DNA from: Oryzias latipes
Taxonomy: Eukaryota > Chordata > Actinopteri > Beloniformes > Adrianichthyidae
Length of the DNA: 64,000 nucleotides
Reading direction: 5' to 3'
Assembly: GCF_002234675.1 (NCBI RefSeq)
Contig: NC_019866.2
Coordinates: 124,001-188,000, forward strand
Part shown: one piece after another, positions 53,050 through 64,000 of the stretch
Layout: each line of letters opens with the position of its first letter
Numbering within the stretch: position 1 is the stretch's first letter
The notes under the pieces: generated by a model
The model's database searches: none
Told to the model about the DNA's origin: nothing
The model's input: the letters and a program-made list of their open reading frames with translations, nothing else
Program-made: the position numbers and the translations under genes

Positions 53050-54629
53050 CAGGAGGCGATTTCTGGATGAAGTAGCGGAGAAAGGCTGTTTTTCTGACAC
53101 TGCAGCACAACAGCTGCGTCGTTACTGCACGATGGATTTGTGCTTTTATTGAACATTTTACTGTTGGTAAAGATCTTCTGCTGAGTACAGGAAGAGGTCA
53201 GAGGTCAGAAACATGAAGTCTACAGCCAAACCTTCTGCAGGACAATGAAACACAAAGAATCCTCTGAACACATTCTTCTAGAGGTTTGGTTGACAAACAT
53301 GACCGTCACTGTGAAATGTCAAAGTCCCGCTCCAATCCTCTTCTGATCTAAAGTCTTTTCACGATGATGTTACTGTTTTTAGCCAAAATCCAAACATCTG
53401 GGTCGTTTTCTTGGACTTAGTTTCTGCAGAGTGCCAGGAGTTCATCAGAAATTCACCTCTGGGTTGTGGGTGGGACTATTGGTGCAGAGTAAGCCTGCCC
53501 TCATTTCCCATCATCCTTTTGTTTATACTCTCCCCCTCTAGCGTACAGCCCCTCACACCCCCAAGCTAGCATTAGCGGTGCAGCAACATCAGATCCATCC
53601 ATCCGTCCAGTTCAGATCCAGATTCCGGCTCAGACCAGGAAAACTGAGACCTTCATGGATCTGTTGGTCTGCAGAAGGGGGCGGAGCCTGGAGGCTTCTA
53701 TGTCACCGCTCAAAGCTTGATCAAAGGACGTTTTGTCATCCGCTCCTGATTCACAAGGATCTGAATAAAGAAAGGGTCAGGAAGGCCGATCCAAAGTCCA
53801 GCATCAGAAAAACACCACAAACATCATTTTCACGGGTCTTTGACTGCTTCATCTTCAAACTCAGGGAAGAATATTCTGGATGGCGCTGAAGCACCATCTC
53901 CACTCCACGAGAAGGTGCTGCTGACCCCCCAGTCCTGAAGGAGCAGCGGCGTGGGATTCGCCTTGTTGCTGCAGCCGCGTCATCTCAGGCAGCTGGAGGA
54001 CGGCAGCAAACAGGAAGAGCTTCCCCGTGGCGTTTTTGCAGGAAATGCGATTCGTCTGGTGATGGTTGCTCTTCATCACACAGCTGTCTGAAACCTTTTC
54101 CTCTATTTTCAGAGCTTAGTGTTTTTTGATTCTCCTCAGTTCCCTCCAGAAAGATCTCAACCGATCCACTTCAGGATCCTGTCAGGAGGATCTTCCAGCC
54201 AGGCAGTGACAGCATCACTCAGACCCTCTGCAGCTTTGATCGGTCCTCAGCAGAGGCAGCAGAACCTGGGACAACATTCCAGAGTTACTGAACGTTTGAG
54301 TGACAGCAGCTAAACCCGGAGGTCTAAGAGCCCCAGACGGTTTGTGGAACCTAAGAAGAGATTTGATGTAGAACCTAAACGCATAGAACTGGATTCCAAC
54401 TGGGATCCAGTGAAGAACCTGCAGGGATGTTGGATCTGCTGCTGGTTCAAAGACCTGCAGCAGACGGAGCCGCTCTAGTCAGCTTCGGCAGACCATAATA
54501 ATCCAGAGGAGATGAAACCACGTTTCAGGCTCCCGTTGGTCCTCCACGGCGCCCAAACGCCTGCCGAGGTCATGGTTTCTGACTGACGCCGTCTTCATCT
54601 TCGGCAACAGCATCTTCATCGTTGCCTAA
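53050..54629. other. Intergenic sequence between kpnb1 and the L2 copy
   Basis: Unique-looking, moderately GC DNA with no splice-bounded exon, repeat array or RNA gene that I recognise. Short frames are uninformative. Confidence 0.45.
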
Positions 54630-55640
54630 TAATAATATTTGTATAGCACCTATTAAGATAAAAATCACAAAGTGCGTCACAATAAAACACAGTCAATTTA
54701 AAAAATGAAAGAAAATGCTATTTTAAAAAGAGGTTTTTAGCTGCTTCTTACAGAAAACACTGAGTCTGCAGATCTGAGGCTGAGAGGAAGGGAGTTCCAG
54801 AGGATGGAGCCACTGCTCCAAAGACTGTCACCTTTAGTCTGTAACCACCAGCAGACCCTGGTCACATGACCTCAGGGACCTGCTGGGAGTGGACGGCTGC
54901 AAAAGGTCTTTCTGTAGACCGGTGTTTGGTTATTAAGAGCTGTGGATGTTAAAACCAGGATTTTAAATGCAGTCGGTAGCGGATGGGGAGCCAGTGCAGC
55001 TGCATTAACAACAGAGAGACGCGTGAAAACGTAGATGAATTAGTCAAAAGCCTGGCAGCAGCGTTCTGGACATCCTGGAGCCGTTCTAGAGGTTTTTGCT
55101 CAATCATGTGAAGATGGAGTTGCAATAATCAGGACGAGACGATACAAAAGTGTGGATGAGAATCTCCATCTCAGAACACAATTGGACTCAGTTCAGCAAT
55201 GTTTTTTAAATGATAAAAACAAGAACGTACAAGTGACCCGACATGAGAGTCAAGGGATAAAACCGGGTCTAGAGTGACCCCGAGGTTCCTGACAGACGGC
55301 TTGATAGAGGAAGCAAGTGGACCGAACCACTGGACTATCTGGAGGAGGCAGCTGTGAGGAGGACAGACTAGGACCTCAGTTTTAGCTTCATTTAGTCAGA
55401 TATAAAATGAACAATAAAGGTCCCAAAACTGAGCCTTGTGGGACACCAGAGGTGAGGGATGCAGAAGAGGACTTAAACTTGGAAAATACAACAGAGAAAG
55501 ATCTACCCGTCAGATAAGAGGAGGACCAGTTTAGAGCGGAACCAGATACCCCGACCCAGTTTTTCAGCCTGTCCAGGAGGACATAGTGGTCGACATGTTG
55601 AAGGCTGCTGTCAGGTCCAGCAGTAGCACAGAGCATTTTC
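54630..55640 (-). mobile_element. L2-type LINE fragment
   Basis: On the - strand: RLKNWVGVSGSALNWSSSYL, SFSVVF, then SGVPQGSVLGPLLFILYL (an RT core motif), VRNLGVTLDPVLSLDSHV, AARLLT, LHWLPIRYRLHLK. The YADD region between the two halves is missing, showing an internal deletion, and frameshifts are present. The low-coordinate end (TTTGTATAGCACC at 54639) is the 3' tail. It is a dead copy in the kpnb1-fbxl19 interval. Confidence 0.85.
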
Positions 55641-56009
55641 CTGCATCACTCTGCAATGACAACCTCATTGATTTCTGAAGGCTAACTTCTGCTGAAAATC
55701 AAACCTGGTGAACAGGAAGCTCACGCAGAAGGTCATCTTGCTCCGCCCACTTCTGATCAACATTTACATTCAAGTTCTTCTGGGACGCTTGAAAGTCTGG
55801 CTCTGAGTTTCCGTTCTTGTTCCTGACGGAGTTCTCATTGAACTTGTGCTAAACATCCTGGTACTTTCTGATCCACCTGGCCAATGTCCTCACAGGTGTG
55901 TAGAAGTGTGTCTGTGTACAGAGAAATGGAATTGAATCCTAAAATCCTCTCAGAATTCCAGTAGTAGAAGGAGGACTTGAATGCAGCAGACGTGTAGAAA
56001 AACAGCCTC

Positions 56010-56015
56010 TTTATT
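56010..56015 (-). terminator. fbxl19: Candidate fbxl19 polyadenylation signal
   Basis: TTTATT on the + strand gives AATAAA on the fbxl19 strand, 1.74 kb after the stop. I saw no canonical signal nearer the stop, so the 3' UTR may run through the GGA/CCT tract; a non-canonical nearer site is possible. Confidence 0.35.
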
Positions 56016-56169
56016 GTTCATGATACAGTAGTCACTCATACTTAGCTGCCTAAAAGGTGGTCGTTTGTCATTTCAACTTTTGCTCCAACATTTCCATCAA
56101 CAGCCTGGAAGAGCCGAGAAAAAACAAAGAACCAGGATGCTCCCGTCAGAACAAGATTTGGCAAACATG

Positions 56170-56812
56170 GAGGAGGAGGAGAAGGAGGAGGCAGAGGAGG
56201 AGGAAGAGGAGGAAGAGGAGGGGGAGGTTGGAGGAGTAAGATGAGGAGGAGGAGGAGAAGGAGGAGGCAGAAGAGGAGGAAGAGCAAGAGGAGGAAGAGG
56301 AGGGGGAGGTTGGAGGAGCAAGTGGAGGAGTAAGAGGAGGAGGAGGCAGAAGATGAGGAGGAAGAGGAGGAGGAGGGGGAGGAGGAGGAGGAGAAGGAGG
56401 AGGCAGAGGAGGAGGAGGAGCAAGAGGAGGAGGAGAAGGAAGAGGAGGAAGAAGAGGGGGAGGGGGAGGAGCAAGAGGAGGAGGAGGAGGGGGAGGTTGG
56501 AGGAGCAAGTGGAGGAGTAAGAGGAGGAGGAGGAGGCAGAGGATGAGGAGGAAGAGGAGGAGGAGGGGGAGGTTGGAGGAGCAAGTGGAGGAGTAAGAGG
56601 AGGAGGAGGAGGCAGAGGAGGAAGAGGAGGAGGAGGGGGAGGAGGAGGAGGAGAAGGAGGAGGCAGAGGAGGAGGAGGAGGAGAAGGAAGAGGAGGAAGA
56701 GGAGGGGGAGGAGGAGGAGGAGAAGGAAGAGGAGGAAGAGGAGGGGGAGGAGGAGGAGCAAGATGAGGAGGAGCAAGATGAGGAGGAGCAAGAGGAGGAA
56801 GAGGAAGAGGCG
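56170..56812. repeat. GGA/CCT trinucleotide-rich tract
   Basis: About 640 bp of GGAGGAGGA with AGA, GCA and GGGGGA variants on the + strand; CCT-rich in the fbxl19 direction, inside its probable 3' UTR. It is a homopurine-homopyrimidine tract able to form triplex or G-quadruplex structures. Long P/L/S frames on the - strand are artefacts. Confidence 0.93.
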
Positions 56813-56819
56813 GGTCCAG

Positions 56820-57753
56820 TGCATCTTTGAATCCCTGCAGGACTTGACAGAGATCAGAAATGTCTGCCTGCTGCTCTGCAGGACAATAAAACAAACATTT
56901 CAACAAAAACAACAACAAACAAACAAATAGTGGCTGCTGTGCTGCATTCATGACACAGCGAGGATTTGCAGGCATTTCTGCAGTACAAGAAGTGCATGAA
57001 TGCCCCCCCCCAAACCCTTAACAGCGTGACCTGACCCCCCCTACCCAAGGTTTGGGGGTCAGGAGAATGTAAACAAAAACAAAGATCCAGCAGCAGGTCA
57101 AAAGGTCAAAGCATGAGAGGCTCAAGGTAAGAAAAGATCATCAGTAAAACCAAAAACTGGAATGGGGGGGGCTCCACAGCCTGATGACATCACAGCGGAC
57201 ACGTTGGCGTCCAGGTGTGAAATCTGAGCCATCATGGGAAATGGCTCCGCCCCCTGCCTGCCGTCCCCCCCACAAGGATGGGCAGCATCACCCACCCCGG
57301 GAGTGTTGAGGCAGGAGTGGGCGGAGCCTCGTCTGTTAGCCGTGGGAGGGGGGGGGCAACAATAAATAAATAATCAAAAACAATCCTGAGAAAATGCGAT
57401 CTGAACGTTGGATGACGACGATCGTCCATCGGACCGGCAGAACCAGCAGAACCAGATCGGGTGTCCCCCCCGCTGCAGCCCCTCCCCCACGAGTCCAGTT
57501 AGCTGTGAGTGGGAGGAGTTTCCTGTGAAGCTCCGTTTAAATAAACTAAACACATCTGTGACGCATCGTCGGTGCAGCTTCAGACCACAACAGCTAAATG
57601 ATGATTGGCCAGCAGCAGGAAGAAGGGGCGGAGCCATGAAACTGCAGTATTTACACACGCCCTCCTGTCTGGAGGACAGGTATGTACACCTGCTCATGCA
57701 GCTGTAGTGTAAAAGGGGCGTGGCTTTGGCCCAAGTGTCAGGTAAACAGGGTT
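56820..57753 (-). other. fbxl19: Probable fbxl19 3' UTR
   Basis: No exon signal or transposon is seen between the stop codon and the GGA tract. Poly-C runs (57003, 57050) and short AT stretches only. Confidence 0.4.
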
Positions 57754-60700
57754 TTAGGTGTTTTTGAGGAGGGTCCCGTCCACAGGAGAGCTGATGTGGG
57801 GGGGGAAGGAGAGGAGCTGTGCGGCGTCGGCGGGGAGCAGCTGGCAGCAGCGCAGGTCCGCCGTACGCAGGGAGGGGCAGCGCCGCAGCAGCAGAACGCT
57901 CTGCTCCGTCAACTTGGAACAACCTGCAGCACACGGACATGGCAGTCAGCCGGGGAGGGGGGCGGGGGCGGGGGCACAGGTGAGCGCTTACCTCCCAGGC
58001 TGATGTGGGTCAGGCTGTCCCTGAGGGGGGACAGGGGGGAGGTGAGGGCCAGCACCGTCTGGTCAGTGATGTTGGCGCAGTGGCTCAGGTCCAGCTGCCT
58101 CAGCTGGGGGGTGTAGCGCACCAGGAGGCGGGACGAGGAGTCGCTCAGGTCCAATCCGGAGAGCCGCAGCTCCGACAGGTTCTGGAACCGCCCCGCCCTT
58201 CCCTCACCATGAGCTGAGCCAATCACAGAGCACAACGTCAGCAGCGGCCCCACCGACCGGCGGGTGGGCGGAGTCTCACCTGTCCTGGTGTCAGCAGGGG
58301 GCAGCAGCAGCTCCCGCAGGTGAGAGTCCTTCAGGTCCTCCACCCTGCTGAGGTCCAGGAGCTTCAGACAGGGACAGAGCGCCTGACACAGGGCGGACAC
58401 GGCGGGCCAGGCGCAGCCCGACACGTTCAGCTCCTGGAGACCTGTGGGGAGCCGCAGAGGCCTCTTTAACCGTCAAGCTCGCTGTGTTGGCGGGAACCCC
58501 TCAGATGGTCGTCAGCGAAACCCCCCCGGGTGAGGAAAGTGACGGACACTCTGACGGAGCCGGTTCTGACCCGGTAAAGACCTCACCTTGTAACCGGTTA
58601 ATGAGCCACATCAGCTGCTTCTTGGAGATGTTGGTATGACCCAGGTTCAGGGACACGGGCTGCCGGCGGATGATCCCACTCAGCATGGGGGGGGTGATGG
58701 AGCGCTGGCGGCTCAGGTCGATCTGGGTCCACAGCCTTTTGTCGCAGCACCTGGGGGGAGGGGGAGGCAGTGTAAAGCCCACCGACGTCACCGCGCCACC
58801 ACAGCAGGAAGCTCCGCCCTCTGCTCTGATCCAGAAGATTGGAAGCTCTGACCGTTGGTAGGTGTGGTGTAGATCACAACCGTCCACAAGACAACCGCTG
58901 ATACACGACGTTACACCACGTGGTGTAACGTTACCTGACCTTACACAACATTACACGACCTTACATGATGTTGCACGGCGTTAAACGACGTTACACAACG
59001 TTGTGTGTAATGTTACATGGCGTTACACGACGTTAGAAAACTTTGTGTAACGTGACACGACTTTACACGGCGTTAGACGACGTTACACTACGTTAGACAA
59101 CTTTGTGTAACGTGACACGACTTTACACGGCGTTAAACGACGTTGCACAACGTTGCACAACGTTGTTTAAGGTTACACAACGTTGTGTGTAATGTTACAT
59201 GGCGTTACACGACGTTAGAAAACTTTGTGTAACGTGACACGACTTTACACGGCGTTAGACGACGTTACACGACGTTAGAAAACTTTCTGTAACGTTACAC
59301 GACGTTAGACAACTTTGTGTAACGTTACACGACGTTAGACAACTTTGTGTAACGTTACACGACCTTACACGACGTTACACGACCTTACACGACGTTAGAA
59401 AACTTTGTGTAACGTGACACGACTTTACACGGCGTTAGACGACGTTACACGACCTTACACGACGTTACACGACCTTACACGACGTTAGACAACTTTGTGT
59501 AACGTTACACGACCTTAGACGACGTTACACGACCTTATGCAACGTTGCGCGACTTTACACGACGTTAGACAACTTTGTGTAACGTTACACGACCTTAAAC
59601 GACGTTACACGACCTTACACGACGTTAGACAACTTTGTGTAACGTTACACGACCTTAGACGACGTTACACGACCTTATGCAACGTTGCGCGACTTTACAC
59701 GACGTTAGACAACTCTGTGTAACGTTACACGACCTTAAACGACGTTACACGACCTTACACGACGTTAGACAACTTTGTGTAACGTTACACGACCTTAGAC
59801 GACGTTACACGACCTTATGCAACGTTGCGCGACTTTACACGACGTTAGACAACTTTGTGTAACGTTACACGACGTTACGCGACTTTACAGGACCTTACAC
59901 GACGTTACAGGGCGTATGCCTCCATGTCCTGCGTCTCAGCTATACAAATGTCAGACATTGGAAACAGGCCGGTTCCTACAGAACTACTGGACCATCCTGC
60001 TCACATGGTCACCAAGCATGTGAGGACGTGCACGTGAATGTAGGGCGTGCATGTGTGCACACACATATAGTATGAGGACTTGTGTGGACGTCCCTGTGTG
60101 CGTGCACGTGTAAGGATGTGAGTGTGTGTGTATCCAGGCGCACTAACCAGCGGCTCCAGGTGCGGCACACTCTCATGCACACGCACAGCTCCGTTTGGCT
60201 CAGGTAGGTGAAGACTCGCAGCCACACGTCCCGCGTGATGACGTGGGCGGAGCCACAGTCCAGGGGGAGGCAGCTGGGCTCGGGGCAGGCCGGGGGGGGG
60301 CGCACCAGGTGCCTTTCCATCTGGATTGGCCGTGGTGGCGAGGGCACGGCGGGCGGACTGCGCTTCATCATCTGTGAGCGTGGCGCCAGGCGTGACGGCT
60401 GCGAGCAGGGCGACGCCGCCATCGCCGACATGATGAGGCCGCTGCCCAAAGCCCCCGCCCCATTCGAGGAGGGGATGGAGGCGCTGTTCTTAGAAACCAA
60501 GTTTCTGTTGTTGCTCCGGATTTTGATGCTGCGGCTCCCCTTAGCTCCGCCTCCTCCTGCATGTCTGTGATTGGTCAGAGCTCCGCTGGCATTTTCTTTT
60601 TCCCCACCCTCCTTCCCCCCTCCCCCTCGAGTCCGTGCGTTTCGGGCTTCCTGTCCGTTGCTCCGCGGCTTCGCCATGAAGCCGTCATGCTTGGAGGATA

Positions 60701-63700
60701 GAGGCTGCTGATTGGAGGAGAGTGGTGAAGGAGGGGGGAAGGAGGAGGAGTTTTTTCTCACCCTCTCAGAGGTGGGCGGGTCTTCCTCCTCTTCCTCCAT
60801 CATCCCTGATTTCCGCCCACGTGAAGGCACCTCACCGCCCCCTCTCCTCCGGGCTTTGTCCCCGCCCCCATCTGCTGGCTCCTCCTCCCTTTCGTCATCC
60901 TCCCCTCTTCCCGCCTCACCTTCAGACTCCTCACTGGCGCTGAAGCCCAGTTCTGCCAGGCGCCGGTCGCGCTCGGCGCGGCCCCGGTCTCTCTCTGCTC
61001 GCCCCGCGTTACTGCCGCTAAAGACGGTGGAGGGCGGGATCGGAGAGGCGGATGACGGCGAAGAACCGCCCCCCTGCTCTCCCCTCAGGGAAATGTCTGA
61101 GTCGGACTCCGAGTCGGACTCGGAGCTGGAGGAGGAGGAGGAGGAGGATTCGGGACGGCGCTCCAGCAGACACATCCTCTTGAAGCGCTCCAGCTTTTCG
61201 CGGTGATAGGAGCGCTGGTCGGCGCTGGATGTCCCCGCCCCCCCTGTCTGAGAGGAGGAGCTAGAAGACCCCGGGACTCCTCCAGAAGATCCCGCAGGAG
61301 ACAAGAGGAGCCCGTTGGACTCCCCAGGCTCGTGTTTGGGCTTCTGCAGAGAAACAGCAAGACTGTCAGAGAGGAGGACTGTGTTCTTCAGGACCTGCAG
61401 CTAGAACCCAGCTAGAACCCCACTGCAGGCTGAGAACCTGTTCTGATCTTTTTTTTTTTGTGGGGGGGGGGGGGGGGTACCTTTTTCAGACGTTTTTCGT
61501 GTCCACCTTTCATCTGCAGAGAACAGACAGAACCGTGAGAACCTCACTGTTAAACACGGGTCACTGCATCATTTGGGGGGGGGGGGGGGGGTCTGCATTA
61601 AGAAATGGGTGGAACGTGTCTGTGGGGGGAGGGATGGGGAGGAACAGGTTCAGGTGACCTTCTTCTTAGGACCGCTGTCCGGCTGCTGCTCCTTCTTCCT
61701 CTTGTGGCCCCCTTCAGCCCTCCCCCCCTCTTCTGGTGAGAGGGGGGTTTTCTTTTTGGGGGGAGGGTCATCGGTGAGTTTCCATCGACCCACCTCGCCG
61801 TTATCCATCCTGCGCTTCCCCGACCCGTCGGCCTGGTCCTGGAAGGAGGGGAGAGTTAGAGTCTGTAGACACACACACACACACACACCCACACACACAA
61901 CACAACACAACCACACACACACACAACAACACACACACACACAACACACACACACAACACAACACCACACACACACAACACGACACCACACACACACACA
62001 ACAACACACACAACACAACACCACACACACACACACACAACCACACACACAACACAACACAACCACACACAACACAACACCACACACACACACAACACAC
62101 ACACACAACACAACACCACACACACACAACACAACACCACACACACACACAACAACACACACAACACAACACCACACACAACACCACACACACACACACG
62201 CAACCACACACACAACACAACACAACCACACACAACACCACACACACACACAACAACACACACACACAACACAACACCACACACACACACAACAACACAC
62301 ACAACACAACACCACACACACACAACACAACACAACCACACACAACACAACACACACACACAACACAACACCACACACACACACGCAACCACACAACTAT
62401 GCACACACACAACACCACACACACACACACAACTACGCACACACACACACAACTACGCACACACACAACCACACACACAACCACAACACCACACACACAC
62501 ACACACAACTATGCACACACACAACCACACACACACAAACACAACCAAACACACCACCACAACAACACACACACGACCACACACACACACAACACCACAC
62601 ACACAACACCACACACACACACACAACCACAACACACACAACCACACACACACACAACACCACACACTTAAAACTACGCACACACACACACACAACTACG
62701 CACACACACACACACACAACTACGCACACACACTACACCACACACACAACCACACACAAACACACAACACCACACACCCAACACCACACACACACACAAC
62801 CACACACAAACACAAACACACACACAAACACAACCGCAACCACATACACAATCACACACACCACACACAACTACGCACACACACAACCACAACCACACAC
62901 AAACACACACAACACCACACACACACAACACCACACACACACAACCAAAACAACACACACCACACACACACACACAACACCACACACACACACACACAAC
63001 ACCACACACACACACACACAACCACACACACACACCACCACACGTGAATCCCGTTTTTTGGAGTGTGGGACTTTGTTGGGGAAACACACACATGAACACG
63101 AACACGGAAGCTCCAGTCGGGATTTGAACCAGAACCGTCTTACCATGAGTGCTAACCACTCCACCATGCTGTCAGAACCCTTCTGGGTGAAGACGGTATG
63201 AAAGGACATGTTCTGACTCACGTGGACAGAGGAACCATGTGGTTCTGCCCTCACCTTGCTGGTTTTGCCCTCCTTGTGGCATTTGGGACACTCCCAGCAG
63301 TTGGGAATCTCATCGTTGATGATGCCTTCAGCTTTGCCCATCTGAGGAGAACACAGAGCATCTGAGACCAGGACGTGCAGCCCCCACCAGATCACAGAAC
63401 ATTTACTCCCCCCCCAGATGGCGCGGGTTTGGAGCGGGAGACCACCACCCAGACCCTCTCAGAGTGGACGTGTTCACGCCAACGCCATTTGGCCGTAGAT
63501 CTGTCTCTGCCGTCTCTCATTGGCCACACGGTGAACGTGTTCATAAACCACACGCAGCGGCCACAAGTCGCCGTCTCTGACATCATGACATCATTCAGAG
63601 ACGTCGGCGGTGAGCAGCGATTGGTCGGAGTCATCGTTTCTATGGCACCAATCAGCTGGTTAGAAGACCACACCCCTAACACTTGAAAGTGGGCTACACA

Positions 63701-64000
63701 TTATCTGTCAATCAAATGTTTAAATGTTGGAGCCAGCAGGCTCCGCCTACTTTTACTGATGTATCTGATTGGTCAGAACTTGAATAATTTAAATAACTAC
63801 AGAAAAAAAGAGGATTATAATAAAGATGTTAGCAAAGGTATCAGATCCAGAACGGTTCTCCTGACTAATAGAAAACCAGCTTCTCTATAGAAATCTGTGG
63901 GATTTTACTTCCTGTTTGAAACACCAGGGGGGCGGGGCCACTCAGTCAGTGGTGTGAACGCTGCAGCACAGCCCTCTGACTGACCTTCAGGCAGCTGGGA
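57754..64000 (-). CDS. fbxl19: fbxl19: F-box and leucine-rich repeat protein 19 (3' part, 9 exons seen)
   Basis: SCF ubiquitin-ligase adaptor and CpG-island-binding chromatin protein. Exons, high to low: >64000-63985, 63341-63255, 61838-61659, 61513-61481, 61343-60148, 58750-58587, 58441-58280, 58213-57992, 57923-57754; 743 codons including TAA. In order: PSCLK and [20 protein letters not shown] (end of the PHD finger); a basic linker ([31 protein letters not shown]) matching FBXL19; a 1196-nt exon with [14 protein letters not shown], acidic/Ser and NLS-like tracts, and the F-box ([20 protein letters not shown]); then LRRs ([57 protein letters not shown]) ending DGTLLKNT. The linker and C-terminus favour FBXL19 over KDM2A/B. 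All phases agree. The CXXC finger lies beyond the window. Confidence 0.87.
58905..59915. repeat. 10-bp TTACACGACG array with 140-bp higher-order unit in an fbxl19 intron
   Basis: Units TTACACGACG / TTACACGACC / TTAGACAACT with AACGT half-sites fill 1 kb of the intron between the F-box exon and the first LRR exon. From about 59500 to 59880 the pattern repeats with an exact period of 140 bp (three near-identical copies). Many AACGTT and ACGT palindromes occur. Frames such as [13 protein letters not shown] are artefacts. Confidence 0.92.
61868..63045. repeat. 1.2-kb CA-rich microsatellite in an fbxl19 intron
   Basis: Imperfect (CA)n with frequent CACAACAC and CACCACAC interruptions. It lies about 30 bases upstream of the acceptor of the exon that starts at 61838 when read in the fbxl19 direction, where it is (TG)n. 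H/T-rich and V/C-rich frames on both strands are artefacts. Confidence 0.95.
63050..63180 (-). mobile_element. tRNA-derived SINE fragment
   Basis: On the - strand GCATGGTGGAGTGGTTAGCA (A-box-like) is followed by CTGGTTCAAATCCCG (B-box GGTTCAAATCC) at tRNA-like spacing, then a tail GTGTTTCCCCAACAAAGTCC and ACTCCAAAAAACGG. This matches the widespread fish SINE with a 'CAGTGGTTAGC ... GGTTCGAATCC ... CAGTCCAAAAA' layout. The CA array starts at its 3' end and probably grew from its tail. Confidence 0.65.

Noticed and set aside
56042..56975. - strand P/L/S-rich frames of 260-292 codons
   Set aside because: CCT-repeat translation in the probable fbxl19 3' UTR.
63050..63180. Functional tRNA gene
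   Set aside because: A and B boxes are present, but the sequence cannot form a full tRNA cloverleaf and continues into a SINE-type tail.
61573..63201. 542-codon + strand frame with long T/H repeats
   Set aside because: CA microsatellite read through an fbxl19 intron; the real exons are on the - strand.

Overview
The window is vertebrate, almost certainly teleost fish, nuclear DNA. It holds intron-rich orthologues of vertebrate genes, fish-type LINE, SINE and DNA-transposon remnants, and a very high load of simple tandem repeats. I could not fix the species.

Three protein-coding genes were reconstructed exon by exon with consistent GT..AG junctions and phases. (1) wnk4, + strand, 5429-39779: a complete WNK-family kinase in 23 coding exons (predicted 1463 aa), with intact catalytic motifs and a WNK4-type C-terminus. 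(2) kpnb1 (importin subunit beta-1), - strand, 52711-43745: complete in 22 coding exons. The exons sum to 2631 nt, or 876 aa, the same length as the human protein. (3) fbxl19, - strand, from beyond the right edge to 57754: end of the PHD finger, basic linker, F-box and C-terminal leucine-rich repeats; the N-terminus (CXXC finger and most of the PHD) lies outside the window. wnk4 and kpnb1 are convergent; kpnb1 and fbxl19 run in the same direction. There is no operon-like relationship. WNK4 acts in ion-transport signalling, importin beta in nuclear import, and FBXL19 in chromatin and ubiquitin biology.

Layout: 1-540 retrotransposon tail; 2.07-4.25 kb 20-bp minisatellite upstream of wnk4; 5.4-39.8 kb wnk4, whose introns carry a 7.1-kb array of 11-bp units (intron 1), a 6.4-kb pyrimidine-rich minisatellite (intron 5), TG arrays, several LINE pieces, a Tc1/mariner relic and a Harbinger element with an L2 piece nested in it. 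40.2-43.1 kb is intergenic and holds a 29-bp minisatellite split by a short TIR element. 43.1-52.7 kb is kpnb1, with a fold-back DNA element and an intron made almost wholly of a 31-bp minisatellite. 53-56 kb is intergenic with an L2 piece. 56-64 kb is fbxl19, with a GGA/CCT tract in the probable 3' UTR, a 10-bp repeat with a 140-bp higher-order period, and a 1.2-kb CA array.

Roughly a third of the window is tandem repeat. Most long open frames inside those arrays are by-products of repeats without stops, not genes. I found no CRISPR array, prokaryotic system or convincing new gene. The notable signals are structural: arrays abutting splice sites, a patch of intron-1 sequence inside the intron-5 array, a 27-bp repeat that appears to be coding inside wnk4 exon 8, stop codons made at or just after the last splice junction in two neighbouring genes, and a perfect hairpin in a wnk4 intron.
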